A stretch of 64,000 bases of DNA from an uncultured Alphaproteobacteria bacterium (GCA_958295695.1 OY282363.1:2856225-2920224); one strand, 5' to 3'. Counted from the first letter of the stretch, positions 34,458 through 43,148 are shown. Translations and numbers: made by a program. Notes: generated from the sequence alone by a model not told the origin.

Positions 34458-34590
34458 ATGGGACCTCTTCACCGCGACGGCGTCGCGCCGATGGCGATCT
34501 TCGCCAATCTCGCGCCGGTCATCGCCGTCCTTCTGGCGGTGGGGATCGGCTCCGACCCGACGTTTCGGCAGGTCGCGGGAGGCCCCGTAC
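34458..34590 (+). pseudogene. Possible remnant of a DMT/EamA transporter in the 294-bp gap
   Basis: Within the gap before the carbonic anhydrase gene, one frame reads MAIFANLAPVIAVLLAVGIG followed by SDPTFRQVAG. This resembles the AAIFANLVPVFAVLLA segment and the following P-x-x-x-x-Q-x-x-G of drug/metabolite transporters. Only about 30 residues match, so it may be chance. Nothing else is seen in this gap. Confidence 0.22.
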
Positions 34591-34654
34591 GGTGTTGCGA
34601 AGACCGAGGCCAGCGGCCATATGGCGGCCGGACGAACCGACGGGGGAGGAACCG

Positions 34655-35281
34655 TTGCCGCAGATCGAGCGTTTGTTCGAGCGAAACCGCGCGTGGGCGG
34701 ATCGCCTGAAGGAGACCGATCCGGATTACTTCAGGAACCTCGCCGAACGGCGGAAACCGGAGATCCTCTGGATCGGCTGCGCCGACGGCCGGGCGCTCGC
34801 CGACCGGGTCGCCGACCTGCCGCCCGGCGAGGCGTTCGTTCACCGCAACATCGCCAACATGGTCGTCCCTTCCGACCTGAACTGCCTCTCCGTCCTGCAG
34901 TACGCGGTGGAGGTGCTGGCGGTGAGGCACATCGTCGTCTGCGGCCACTACGGCTGCGGCGGCGTGCGCGCCGCCCTGGCCGAGCCGCTGCGCGGTCCGA
35001 TCGACGGCTGGGTCGACCGCATCCGCCTTGTCCGGCGGCTTCACCGCGCCGAGCTCGAGTCCCTGGAAGGCGAGGCGCGCGAACGGCGGCTGTGCGAACT
35101 GAACGCGATCGAGCAGGTCCGCAACGTGGCCGACACGACCATTGTGCGCGACGCCTGGGCGGCCGGCGCGGGCCCGGACGTTCACGGCTGGATCTACGGC
35201 ATCGACGACGGGCTTCTCCGGCCGCTTTGCGTACGCAACCGCGACGACGACGACCTCCGCATCGTCCGCGATCCGGGATGA
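34655..35281 (+). CDS. Beta-class carbonic anhydrase
   Basis: This 208-residue enzyme interconverts CO2 and bicarbonate. Zinc ligands are in ILWIGCADGRALAD (Cys, with the Asp-Arg dyad as CADGR where most members have CSDSR) and HIVVCGHYGCGGVRAA (His and Cys). Other conserved parts are FVHRNIANMVVPSDLN and VQYAVEVL-like VLQYAVEVL. GGGGGAGG lies five bases before TTG 34655, which gives the family N-terminus. The residue after Cys-Ala-Asp being Gly is unusual but retains Asp-x-Arg. Confidence 0.88.
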   Translation: MPQIERLFERNRAWADRLKETDPDYFRNLAERRKPEILWIGCADGRALADRVADLPPGEAFVHRNIANMVVPSDLNCLSVLQYAVEVLAVRHIVVCGHYGCGGVRAALAEPLRGPIDGWVDRIRLVRRLHRAELESLEGEARERRLCELNAIEQVRNVADTTIVRDAWAAGAGPDVHGWIYGIDDGLLRPLCVRNRDDDDLRIVRDPG

Positions 35282-35300
35282 CCGGCCGTCCGCGGACCGG

Positions 35301-35723
35301 TCATGCGGGTCTTCGCTTGACGAGCGACAGCCGGTTGAAGCCTCCGTCCCGCCGGTAGCTCGCCTCGTCCATCAACGCGCAGACGAGATACACGCCGAGC
35401 CCGCCCACGGGACGGTCCTCGATGGACAGGGCGGTATCGGGCTGGGGCGCCTGGGTCAGGGGATCGTACGGCCGGCCGTCGTCGACGATCTCGATGCCGA
35501 TCTCCTTCTCGTCGGAGGCGAGCTCGATCCCGATATCGTGCTCGCCGTTTCCCTCATGCCCGTGGTTGAGGACGTTCATGACCACTTCCTCGACGACCAG
35601 TTTGATCTGGAACTCGAGCCGGGAAGACCAGTTTTCCTTCCGCGCGAACTCCTCGAGCGCCGTGTACACCCGCGGGATCTCGTCGAGCGTCGTTTTCATG
35701 CGCAACGACAATTCAGCGCTCAT
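35301..35723 (-). CDS. Anti-sigma regulatory serine kinase, RsbW-like
   Basis: This 140-residue GHKL ATPase has an N-box FQIKLVVEEVVMNVLNHGHE and G1-like segment GIEIVDDGRPYDPL, followed by a lid region VGGLGVYLVCALMD. Those are the ATP-binding features of RsbW/SpoIIAB-type kinases that phosphorylate STAS proteins and bind a sigma factor or another partner. A STAS gene lies just upstream on the same strand. GGGAGG precedes ATG 35723. The sigma factor or phosphatase is not in the window. Confidence 0.85.
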   Translation of the reverse strand: MSAELSLRMKTTLDEIPRVYTALEEFARKENWSSRLEFQIKLVVEEVVMNVLNHGHEGNGEHDIGIELASDEKEIGIEIVDDGRPYDPLTQAPQPDTALSIEDRPVGGLGVYLVCALMDEASYRRDGGFNRLSLVKRRPA

Positions 35724-35850
35724 CGTTCGGCCTCCCGGATTCGGCGCCGGGACCGTCGTGTCCGGTCTCGGGAGACGCATCCACGGCGGCTCCCGATCCC
35801 CGGCATCGCCGCGCGACGGTCAGGACGCGGCGAGGCCCCGCCTCGGGAAA

Positions 35851-36189
35851 TCAGGCGTCGAGGGACGCAAGCGCATCGGCCCTGGACGCGCGAACCGGGA
35901 TGATCTTGTCGAAACCGCTGATCTCGACGACTTCCCGGATCTGGTCCGACAGGGAGCAGAGCACCAGCTTGGCCCCCCGGCCCGAAAGGCTCTTGGCAAT
36001 CATGAGAAGGACGCGGAGCCCCGCGCTGCTGATGTAGGAGAGCTTCTCCAGGTCCATGACGACCGCTCGGTCGCTGTCCTCCATGGCGGCCTTGGCCGCC
36101 TCCTCGAACGCGGCGGCATTGGAACCGTCGATGCGGCCGCTCACCAGAACCGACAAGACGCCATCCCGCCGTTCCGTCGCAATATCCAT
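35851..36189 (-). CDS. STAS-domain anti-sigma factor antagonist
   Basis: This 112-residue STAS protein begins with DIATERRDGVLSVLVSGRID and contains the phosphorylation loop LEKLSYISSAGLRVLLMI, in which the first or second serine would be the target of the kinase. The C-terminal part SLSDQIREVVEISGFDKIIP fits SpoIIAA/RsbV. GGGAGAGG precedes ATG 36189. With the RsbW-like gene, 127 bp downstream, it forms a partner-switching pair that may control stress or biofilm functions; the output is unknown. Confidence 0.87.
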   Translation of the reverse strand: MDIATERRDGVLSVLVSGRIDGSNAAAFEEAAKAAMEDSDRAVVMDLEKLSYISSAGLRVLLMIAKSLSGRGAKLVLCSLSDQIREVVEISGFDKIIPVRASRADALASLDA

Positions 36190-36339
36190 CGCTCCAACCT
36201 CTCCCAAGTCCTGTCCGGTAGGACCGCGCCGTCCGTCGCCGGACGGCGGCCTCTTCTATCCCGTGTCGCCGGCATCGTCCACGAACCGGACGAAAAACCG
36301 GCGCCGCGCGGGATCGCGCCCCGCGGCGAAGGGCGGGGG

Positions 36340-37590
36340 TCATCCCACGGCGATCAGCTCGAGCGGCGTGTTCGAGAGCGTGCGGGCGCCGTCCTTGCCG
36401 TAGACGATCGTGTCGATGAGGTGCGTGTGGAAGAGGCTCTCGTAGTTCGTCACCATGTTCTCCTCGAACACGCGGTCGAGATAGCGGTCGTCGCCGACGT
36501 GGAAGTAGAAGTCGCCGACCCAGTCGGGCGGCAGCGACCAGCCCAGCTCGTAGCCCAGGCCCCAGCCCTCCGTCTCGGTCCAGATGCCGGCCTCCTCGTA
36601 GTAGGCGCGCAGCAGGCGGACGACCTCGGCGACGGTCATGCCGGCCTTCACCTCGTTCCCGATGACCTCGAAACTGCCGGCCGACCTTTTGTACCGCTCC
36701 ACGAGGCCCGGGGGCGGGTCGTCCCCCACGTAGTACCCGCGCAGCGCGTTGGCGTGGTAGCGGTTGTAGACGCCGCAAAGGTCGGCGCAGAGGATCTCAC
36801 CCGCCTGGATCGTCTTGCGCGAGGCCATGGCGTGTCCGTTCGACATCGGCGTCTCGCCGTCCATGGGCGAGGCGTTGAAGATCGGGATGAGCGCCGGGAA
36901 CTCGCCGCCCGCGGCCATCATCGACGCCATGACCTGGCCGAACAGCTCCAATTCCGTGACGCCGGGCCGCAGGTTCTCCACGATCGTCCCGTGGCCGATG
37001 TCGCAGATTTCCATCGCCTTCTCCGTGTAGGCGATCTCCCGCGCCGACTTCCGCCGGCGAGCGCGGCGGACCGTCTCGCTCATGTCGACGGGGCGGCAGC
37101 CGTGCATGAGGAAGGCGCCCTCGAACATCGTGCTGACCGCGCGGTTGGGCAGGTAGCTCCAGAACTCCATGCCGACCGAGCCCTTGAGCCAGCCTTCGGC
37201 CTTCAGTTCGTCCATGATGAAGCGGATGTTGGGCTCGGCCTCGCGGTCGGGCGTGTAGCGGTTGTCCCGGGAGCACGACGTCCGCGCCAGCACCGGCTCC
37301 TCGGTCGGGTTGTCGAAGTGGATGAAGCGGCCGGAGTCGACATGGACCGCGGTGCCGTAGCACTGCGGGTAGCGCATCGGTCCCTGGCCCTTGTACCAGG
37401 ACGCCGTGAACCCGTGGATCCAGGCCACGCCCTCGGGCGAGGTGACCCACAGCAGGTCGATCGCCCGCTCGCGCGCAAGGCCGATGAGCCGCTCGAGGCG
37501 GGCGGCGTACTCCTCCCCGGTGAAGGGCGGGGCGACGGCCTCCATCTTCGAGGCGTCGAAATGGCCGGGCCTCAGTCCGACGTTGGTCAT
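36340..37590 (-). CDS. M24-family Xaa-Pro peptidase/creatinase-like protein
   Basis: This 416-residue protein has an N-terminal creatinase-type domain (EYAARLERLIGLARERAIDL) and a C-terminal pita-bread fold. In the metal-site positions it has ADLCGVYNRYHAN in place of the usual D-x-G..Y..D, and later YELGWSLPPDW and VTNYESLF. Several of the five dinuclear metal ligands (D, D, H, E, E) are therefore replaced, as in creatinase-like or DMSP lyase DddP-like branches. The exact reaction cannot be named. It is not an orthodox aminopeptidase P. Confidence 0.7.
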   Translation of the reverse strand: MTNVGLRPGHFDASKMEAVAPPFTGEEYAARLERLIGLARERAIDLLWVTSPEGVAWIHGFTASWYKGQGPMRYPQCYGTAVHVDSGRFIHFDNPTEEPVLARTSCSRDNRYTPDREAEPNIRFIMDELKAEGWLKGSVGMEFWSYLPNRAVSTMFEGAFLMHGCRPVDMSETVRRARRRKSAREIAYTEKAMEICDIGHGTIVENLRPGVTELELFGQVMASMMAAGGEFPALIPIFNASPMDGETPMSNGHAMASRKTIQAGEILCADLCGVYNRYHANALRGYYVGDDPPPGLVERYKRSAGSFEVIGNEVKAGMTVAEVVRLLRAYYEEAGIWTETEGWGLGYELGWSLPPDWVGDFYFHVGDDRYLDRVFEENMVTNYESLFHTHLIDTIVYGKDGARTLSNTPLELIAVG

Positions 37591-37650
37591 GGCTCGGGCT
37601 CCCTGTCCGGTGAACGGGCCGGTCGGCGGAGCGTGCGCCGCCGCGCCTTG

Positions 37651-38076
37651 TCAGTCGATGCCGTTGGCCCGCTGGAGTTCCCGGACATAGACGACGATCA
37701 GGGCGACATCGGCGCGGGACAGGCCCTCGACGGGCGCCATGTCCCCGAACGGCCAATGATGGCTCCGGACGCCCAAGGCGACCGCCCGCTGGAAGGACTC
37801 GTCGCCGTGATGGCCGGGTTCGTAGACGATGTGGACCAGCGGCGGCCCCGTTCCCGCCCGGCCCGCGGCGTTCTCGCCGTGGCACGACGCGCACTTCGCG
37901 TCGAACAGTCGTCCGCCGGTCTCCGCTTCGTCCGACAGGGCGTCCGGCAAGACGACGCCGACCAGCGCGGCGCCGTTCCCGTCCGCCTCCTCCGCGGGCG
38001 CGGAGCCGGCGAAGTGCAGGCACGCGCCGGCCATGACCGCGAACGCGAGTCCGATGACGGGCCGCGTCAGTGGCAT
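37651..38076 (-). CDS. Small secreted c-type cytochrome
   Basis: This 141-residue protein has a signal peptide (MPLTRPVIGLAFAVMAGACL) and one haem-binding CASCH in LFDAKCASCHGENAAGRAGT. The distal part has GDMAPVEGLSRADVALIVVY, where the axial methionine M of GDMAP is seen. Its start overlaps the DUF4396 gene by 10 bp. Both are downstream of a MerR-type promoter, so the pair is likely induced by a metal such as copper. It probably receives or delivers electrons in the periplasm. Confidence 0.85.
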   Translation of the reverse strand: MPLTRPVIGLAFAVMAGACLHFAGSAPAEEADGNGAALVGVVLPDALSDEAETGGRLFDAKCASCHGENAAGRAGTGPPLVHIVYEPGHHGDESFQRAVALGVRSHHWPFGDMAPVEGLSRADVALIVVYVRELQRANGID

Positions 38077-38513
38077 GACCGGCCCAGCGCCTTGAGCCGC
38101 CAGTAGTTGTAGGGCAGCGGCGTGACGAACCCGGCGAGCAGCATCGCCGGCAACACCCACCAGGTGAGCAGGGCGCCGCCGGTCAGCGCGACATCCACCG
38201 CGTTCATCGCGGTTTCCATGGCGATCATCGACAGGAACGACATGCCGATGGCGGTGCGGAAGGCGGTCCCGAGGTCCATCTGGCGGACCAGGACGCAGGT
38301 CTCCAGGGCGATCGAGGTCGCGAGGCCGTTGACGATCGCCAAGGTCATAATCGCCAGCGTCGGCCAGGAAATGCCGGCGAACTGGAAGAAGGCGATGGTG
38401 CCGAGATCCCCGATGGCGCAGCCGGCGAGGCACCAAGCCGTGTTGCGCGACGCGGCGCGCCATGTGCGGCGGCATCTCCAGTCGATGGCGGCTCTTCCGG
38501 CGATGGCGGCCAT
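38067..38513 (-). CDS. DUF4396-family membrane protein
   Basis: This 148-residue protein has about four hydrophobic segments. It starts near TWRAASRNTAWCLAGCAIGD, a cysteine-containing pattern like the conserved CxxGCAxGE of DUF4396, and continues with FRTAIGMSFLSMIAMETAMN and WWVLPAMLLAGFVTPLPYNY. Function is unknown, but the family often occurs with copper or metal-resistance genes. GGAGG precedes ATG 38513. The gene is the first of the set facing cueR, and its end overlaps the cytochrome gene. Confidence 0.75.
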   Translation of the reverse strand: MAAIAGRAAIDWRCRRTWRAASRNTAWCLAGCAIGDLGTIAFFQFAGISWPTLAIMTLAIVNGLATSIALETCVLVRQMDLGTAFRTAIGMSFLSMIAMETAMNAVDVALTGGALLTWWVLPAMLLAGFVTPLPYNYWRLKALGRSCH

Positions 38514-38543
38514 GTCCGCCTCCGTTGCCAAGTCGGTCAAGAC

Positions 38544-38574
38544 AATATAATGTTTCCAGTTGCTGGAAGGTCAA
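38544..38574 (-). promoter_or_regulatory. MerR/CueR-type promoter with dyad operator
   Basis: On the minus strand a -35 TTGACC (38574-38569) and -10 TATATT (38549-38544) are separated by 19 bp, the long spacer that MerR proteins correct by DNA distortion. Inside it lies the dyad TTCCAG-CAA-CTGGAA (38554-38568). It lies 13 bp in front of the cueR-like gene on the opposite strand and would drive DUF4396 and cytochrome c. Confidence 0.8.
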
Positions 38575-38586
38575 GGTGGCCGCGCC

Positions 38587-39018
38587 ATGAACATTTCCGC
38601 CGCGGCCGGCGTCGCGGGGTTGCCCGTGAAGACGGTGCGCTACTACTCGGATATCGGCCTCGTCCCCGCGCCGGCCCGCTCGGCGGCGGGATACCGGAGC
38701 TATGACGAAGCCGCCGTGCGCAAGCTGGTCTTCGTCCGCCGGGCGCGGGAGTTCGGCTTCTCGGTCGAGGAATGCCGCGAGTTGCTGGGCTTGTACGGGA
38801 ACCGCCATCGCTCCAGCGCCGACGTGAAGCGCATCGCGACGCGACGGCTGGCGGAGATCGCGGAGAAGCAGCGCGAACTGCAGTCGCTGCACGACGAGCT
38901 CGCTCATCTCGTCTCGGCCTGCCGCGGCGACCGCCGGCCCGAGTGTCCGATCCTCGACGGCCTGGTGAACCCGGCGCCGGGCGCGCCGGGGGCTTGGCGG
39001 CGGCGCCGCAAGGCTTAG
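38587..39018 (+). CDS. MerR-family copper-type regulator (CueR-like)
   Basis: This 143-residue regulator has the N-terminal winged helix NISAAAGVAGLPVKTVRYYS with DIGLVPAP, then a dimerisation helix EIAEKQRELQSLHDELAHLV. The C-terminal loop HLVSACRGDRRPECPIL has two cysteines eight residues apart, as in the Cu(I)/Ag(I)/Au(I)-binding loop of CueR. It would activate the divergent promoter described at 38544-38574. ATG 38587 gives the family N-terminus. Copper is predicted from the cysteine pair only. Confidence 0.85.
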   Translation: MNISAAAGVAGLPVKTVRYYSDIGLVPAPARSAAGYRSYDEAAVRKLVFVRRAREFGFSVEECRELLGLYGNRHRSSADVKRIATRRLAEIAEKQRELQSLHDELAHLVSACRGDRRPECPILDGLVNPAPGAPGAWRRRRKA

Positions 39019-39050
39019 ACTGGCGGGACCGCGATTCCGGGGAGGAACCC

Positions 39051-40139
39051 ATGAAAGCCGCCGTCCTGCGCGAGGTGAACCAGCCGCTCACGATCGAGGA
39101 GATCGCCGTCTCGAAGCCGAAGTCCCACGAGGTGCTCGTGCGGACGGTGGCCTGCGGCGTCTGCCACAGCGACCTTCACTACATCGAGGGGAAGTACGCC
39201 GCGCCGCTGCCGACCGTCCTGGGCCACGAGGCGGCCGGCGTGGTCGAGGCCGTCGGCTCGGAGGTGCGCGGCTTCAAGCCGGGCGACCACGTGATTTCCT
39301 GCCTCAGCGTCTTCTGCGGCCATTGCGAGTACTGCACCACCGGCCGCCCGTTCAGTTGCCAGAACCCGGAGGTCGCGCGCGACTCCGGCGAGGAGCCGCG
39401 GCTCGCGGAGCCGAACGGCGGCGACATGAACCAGTTCTACAGCCTCTCGGCCTTCGCCGAGATGATGCTGGTGCACGAGCACGCCCTGGTGAAGGTCCGC
39501 GACGACATGCCGCTCGACCGCGCCGCCCTGATCGGCTGCGGCGTCACCACCGGCTTCGGCGCGGTCGTCAACACGGCCGGGATCGAGGTCGGCAGCACGG
39601 TGGCCGTGATCGGCTGCGGCGGCGTCGGCCTCTCCGCGGTCAACGGCGCGGCCATCGCCGGCGCCGGCCGCATCGTCGCGGTCGACATCAAGGGCACGAA
39701 GCTGAACCTCGCCAGGCACTTCGGCGCGACCGACGTGGTCAACGCCGCCGAGACCGACCCGGTCGAGGCGGTGCGCGAGATGACGGGCGGCGGCGTCGAG
39801 TATGCGTTCGAGGCTCTCGGCCTGAAGCAGACCAGCGAGCAGGCCTTCCGCATGCTGCGCGCCTCGGGCGTGGCGACCGTGATCGGCATGGTGCCCGAGG
39901 GCCAGACGATCGAGGTCCACGGCGCGGACCTGCTCGACGACAAGGTCCTGCGCGGCTCGAACATGGGCTCGAACCGCTTCCGGGTGGACATGCCGCGCTA
40001 TGTCGACTTCTACCTCGACGGCAAGCTGAAGCTGGACGACATGATCAGCCAGCGCATCGGGCTGGACCGGATCAACGAGGCCTTCGAGGAAATGAAGGCC
40101 GGCGAGGTCGCCCGCAGCGTCATCGTCTTCGACGGGTGA
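39051..40139 (+). CDS. Zinc-dependent alcohol dehydrogenase (MDR family)
   Basis: This 362-residue enzyme has the catalytic zinc site VACGVCHSDLHY and GHEAAGVVEAVGSEVRGFKP, and the structural zinc cysteines in CGHCEYCTTGRPFSC. The coenzyme motif is STVAVIGCGGVGLSAVNGAA. Features point to the long MDR branch similar to mycothiol/NDMA-dependent or Rxyl_3153-type dehydrogenases. It reversibly oxidises an alcohol to an aldehyde with NAD. GGGGAGGAA lies before ATG 39051. It is 32 bp downstream of cueR and may share its transcript. Confidence 0.88.
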   Translation: MKAAVLREVNQPLTIEEIAVSKPKSHEVLVRTVACGVCHSDLHYIEGKYAAPLPTVLGHEAAGVVEAVGSEVRGFKPGDHVISCLSVFCGHCEYCTTGRPFSCQNPEVARDSGEEPRLAEPNGGDMNQFYSLSAFAEMMLVHEHALVKVRDDMPLDRAALIGCGVTTGFGAVVNTAGIEVGSTVAVIGCGGVGLSAVNGAAIAGAGRIVAVDIKGTKLNLARHFGATDVVNAAETDPVEAVREMTGGGVEYAFEALGLKQTSEQAFRMLRASGVATVIGMVPEGQTIEVHGADLLDDKVLRGSNMGSNRFRVDMPRYVDFYLDGKLKLDDMISQRIGLDRINEAFEEMKAGEVARSVIVFDG

Positions 40140-40300
40140 CGGTTGAACGCATCGCCATCGTCGGCGATGCGGGCGGCGGCAAATCGACGCTGGCGCGGCG
40201 GATGGCGGAGGCGCGGGACCCGCCGCTCACCGAAGTCGACAGGATGCTCTGGAAACCGGGCTGGAGCGGGGCCGACGGACAGTGGATTCGAGGCGGAGCA
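40136..40300 (+). pseudogene. N-terminal remnant of a P-loop kinase (FlaR/adenylate kinase-like)
   Basis: Starting at GTG 40136 inside the end of the preceding gene, the frame reads ERIAIVGDAGGGKSTLARRM followed by EVDRMLWKPGWSG. This matches the Walker A and next segment of adenylate-kinase-like DNA topology modulation proteins. Similarity stops after about 50 residues and no continuing frame contains the lid or Walker B. Between 40300 and 40580 another frame (ILVNIDEAETAGVETARIGS) is open but not recognisable; it may be the rest of the debris. Confidence 0.55.
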
Positions 40301-40580
40301 CGCTCCCCCGATCGCCGGCGAACGCCGGACCGAACGGACGCCGGGCGGGCTCGAACACCCGGTTCGCGGGTCTGGGCGAGCCGGCCGCCACCGAAGCCTC
40401 GTTCAAGACCTTATGGGATACGGAACGGGAGTGGACGCCCACGATCCTCGTCAACATCGACGAGGCCGAAACCGCCGGCGTCGAAACCGCGCGGATCGGC
40501 TCCGTCGACAGCCTCGACGCCTTCCGGGAAGCGATGGTCCGGCCGTAGCGAACGCTGGAGCGGATTGGATCGGGGCCGGT

Positions 40581-43148
40581 CTACCAGCGGGCGTCGAGGC
40601 GGAGTTCGAGGCCGCGGTCGGCGCCGGAGGCGCGGCGGGCCTGGAGGGCGAGGTCGAAGCCGGTTCCGAGATCGAGGCGGACGCCGGCGCGCATAGCGCG
40701 CTCGCCGCCTTGCGCCAGACCGAACCCGGCGTAGGGCGTGGCGGTTCCATGGCCGCCGAGCGTGGGCAGCCCGTAGCCCAGGTCCGTCTCCAGCCGCGCC
40801 CCGTCGCCGCCGCCGTCCGTCGGGCCCGCCGTCGCCACGCCCTCGTCCCACAGCCGCGCCACGCCGCTCCCCGACGCGCCCCAGGAGGGCAGCAGCCGGA
40901 ACGACAGGCCCAACCCGTCCGCGTCCGGGTCCAGGCGCATCGACCCCGACGCGCCCCACTCCTCCACGTCGCTGTCGTGGACCAGAAGCGCGCGGCCCTC
41001 CGCCTCCACCGTCAGGCCCCGCGCCGGGTCCGTCCAGGAGAGGCCGCCGCCGGCCTCGAGGCCCATCCCCGTCGCGCCGTCGCCGCCGTCCCAGCGCACG
41101 CCCGCTTCCAGCGTCGGCGTCAGGGACGCGCCGCCCGCGAGCGCATAGGCCCGGCTCCCCTCCGCCGCCAGGCGCAGACGTTGCGTGTCCACCGACACCG
41201 CCGCGATCGCCGCGCCGTTGTCCTTCACCCGCCAGCGCGTCGCCTCCGCCGAGCCCTTCGCTTCCAACGTCGCGGGGCCTTGCGACCACACCGGCACGGA
41301 CCCGCCCGCGGCGCCCGCCAGGAACCGGCTGTCCGCCGTCTGCGCCCCGAACCGATCGCGCAGGTCCCCGTCCACGATCTCGATCTCGCCCCAGCCATAA
41401 CCGGCCGCGCCCCACAGCCGCGCCCCGTCGCCCGCGGCCCAGCCCACATAGGGCGTCAACGCCGTCATCCGGCTCTCGTGCGAACCCGCGATCGCTTCGC
41501 CCTGGCTCCGGTCCGTGTAGTCCACGTCGCTCGAGAACCACGACGCCGCCAAGCCGCCCCGAAGGTCCGGACGCAACGCCGCGTCCACGCCCAGGTGCGC
41601 CGAGAACGCATCCCCCGACCAGTCCAGGGCATCCGCGTCCCGCGACAGCTTGCGCCAGTCGCCCGAGCCCCACGCCACGACGCCGCCGGCGCCCGGACCG
41701 CCCGCGCCGTCCGCGTCCAGGCCGAACGCGAAGGACTCGCTCCCCAACAGCTCCTTCCACGACACGTCGCCTTCCTCCAGGGCGCCCTCGTGGGCCCGGA
41801 CGAACGTCGCCGCCGCCTCGAGGCCGCCCGCCGCCGTCGGCGCCGCCGCGTCCGGAGACTCCAGACGCCCCGTCACCGCGTCCAGCGCGCTCCCCCACAG
41901 CGCGCGCGACAACTCCGGCAACACCGACTCGTTGATCGCCTTCAGGCGCGCCTGAGCCTTCTCCAGGCCGTGCTCCACCTCGATGGTGAACGTCAGCTCG
42001 CCCTCGTCTCCGTCCGCGTCCCGAGCCGTCCAGGCGTAGGTCGTCTCGGGAAACACCTCCGTCGGCGTCCCCGACAGCGTCCCTTCGTCAAACGTCAGCC
42101 CCGCCGGCAGCCGCTCCGGCGTGAGCGCGTAGGTTATCGGCGGGTCTCCCGTCCCCTCCTTCACCGGAGGCAGCACCAAGTCCGCGATCGCCTCGTCCAC
42201 CGTGTAGACCAGCCTCTCCGGCACCGTTCCCGCGAACGCCGGGCTCGTATCGTCGTCCTCCAGCGTCAGCGTCACATCGGGCGGATCCTCGACGCCGGCC
42301 CCCGTCGCCGTCCCCGAAACGGTCACCGACTTGTCCGGCGCGTCGGTCGCGTTGTCCGTCGCCGTAATCGTCACCGTCCCCGCGCTCGCCGTCTGCCCGG
42401 CCGCGATCGTCAGCGTCGTCGCGCTCGACAGCGTGAAGTCGTCCGGCGCCGCCGGGGCCACCGCCGCCGCCGACACCGCGATCGTCGTCGCGGCGCTCGT
42501 CGTCCGGTCCAGCGTCGCCGTCACCGTCGCAACGCCGCCGTTCTCCGAAATCGAGGCGGGCGTGAGGACCAGCGCCGCACTCGGAGGCGGTAGAAGAGGA
42601 ACCCACTGGGTCATGACAACGTTGCTGCTGTAGAGGTTCCACGTAAGTCTGATGACGACCCCGCCATTGTCGATCATGGCTTGCGTCGGAAGGAAACCCG
42701 GCAACGTGAAAGAGGCTCCTCCGGTTGCAGGGGTTCCTTCTGACTTGAGTGTCTGACACCCGTCAAGAGATGGGAACGTCGGCGGAGTCCCAGTCGGAGC
42801 CACCCTCGTCCAGGGACAAGCGGAAACCCCACCGTGGCGCCATTGAACACCGCCTGATCTGGTGAGTGTGACCGACTGCTCAAGCATCGGCTTGCCTATG
42901 AGGCTCGTCGTGCCCACATGAAGCTGGGCCCAGTTATTAGCAGCGGCCGGGTTCGGGCCCGGTGCTGTCCATCTAACTGGGTCCGGCGTCGTCTGGGCGA
43001 ACGCCCGCGGCGCCAGGGCCGCGACCATCGCCAGCAGCAGGAGAACGGCCCGCGCCGGGACGCGAGAAGGGCCTCCTCCTCTCCGGGAGAATCTCCGCCC
43101 ATGCGAGCCGGCGAGCGACCGTGAGCGTCGGGGCGTCAACCATCCCAT
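40581..43148 (-). CDS. Large autotransporter with Calx-beta/Ig-like passenger
   Basis: This 855-residue surface protein has a long N-terminal region with a hydrophobic signal (AVLLLLAMVAALAPRAFAQ). The passenger has a Calx-beta-like repeat (ASISENGGVATVTATLDRTT, TTLTIAAGQTASAGTVTITA) and an Ig-like domain (PERLPAGLTFDEGTLSGTPT). The last 280 or so residues are the translocator: alternating polar/aromatic strands ending LELRLDARW, where the terminal W/F is the outer-membrane signature. The barrel should be inserted by BAM and export the passenger. The region near the signal has lower GC. GGGAGAGA precedes ATG 43148. Binding target is unknown. Confidence 0.82.
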   Translation of the reverse strand: MGWLTPRRSRSLAGSHGRRFSRRGGGPSRVPARAVLLLLAMVAALAPRAFAQTTPDPVRWTAPGPNPAAANNWAQLHVGTTSLIGKPMLEQSVTLTRSGGVQWRHGGVSACPWTRVAPTGTPPTFPSLDGCQTLKSEGTPATGGASFTLPGFLPTQAMIDNGGVVIRLTWNLYSSNVVMTQWVPLLPPPSAALVLTPASISENGGVATVTATLDRTTSAATTIAVSAAAVAPAAPDDFTLSSATTLTIAAGQTASAGTVTITATDNATDAPDKSVTVSGTATGAGVEDPPDVTLTLEDDDTSPAFAGTVPERLVYTVDEAIADLVLPPVKEGTGDPPITYALTPERLPAGLTFDEGTLSGTPTEVFPETTYAWTARDADGDEGELTFTIEVEHGLEKAQARLKAINESVLPELSRALWGSALDAVTGRLESPDAAAPTAAGGLEAAATFVRAHEGALEEGDVSWKELLGSESFAFGLDADGAGGPGAGGVVAWGSGDWRKLSRDADALDWSGDAFSAHLGVDAALRPDLRGGLAASWFSSDVDYTDRSQGEAIAGSHESRMTALTPYVGWAAGDGARLWGAAGYGWGEIEIVDGDLRDRFGAQTADSRFLAGAAGGSVPVWSQGPATLEAKGSAEATRWRVKDNGAAIAAVSVDTQRLRLAAEGSRAYALAGGASLTPTLEAGVRWDGGDGATGMGLEAGGGLSWTDPARGLTVEAEGRALLVHDSDVEEWGASGSMRLDPDADGLGLSFRLLPSWGASGSGVARLWDEGVATAGPTDGGGDGARLETDLGYGLPTLGGHGTATPYAGFGLAQGGERAMRAGVRLDLGTGFDLALQARRASGADRGLELRLDARW

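Noticed and set aside
40282..40548. An 88-codon plus-strand frame ending VDSLDAFREAMVRP
   Set aside because: No ribosome site and no family similarity; more likely debris of the P-loop kinase region than a gene.
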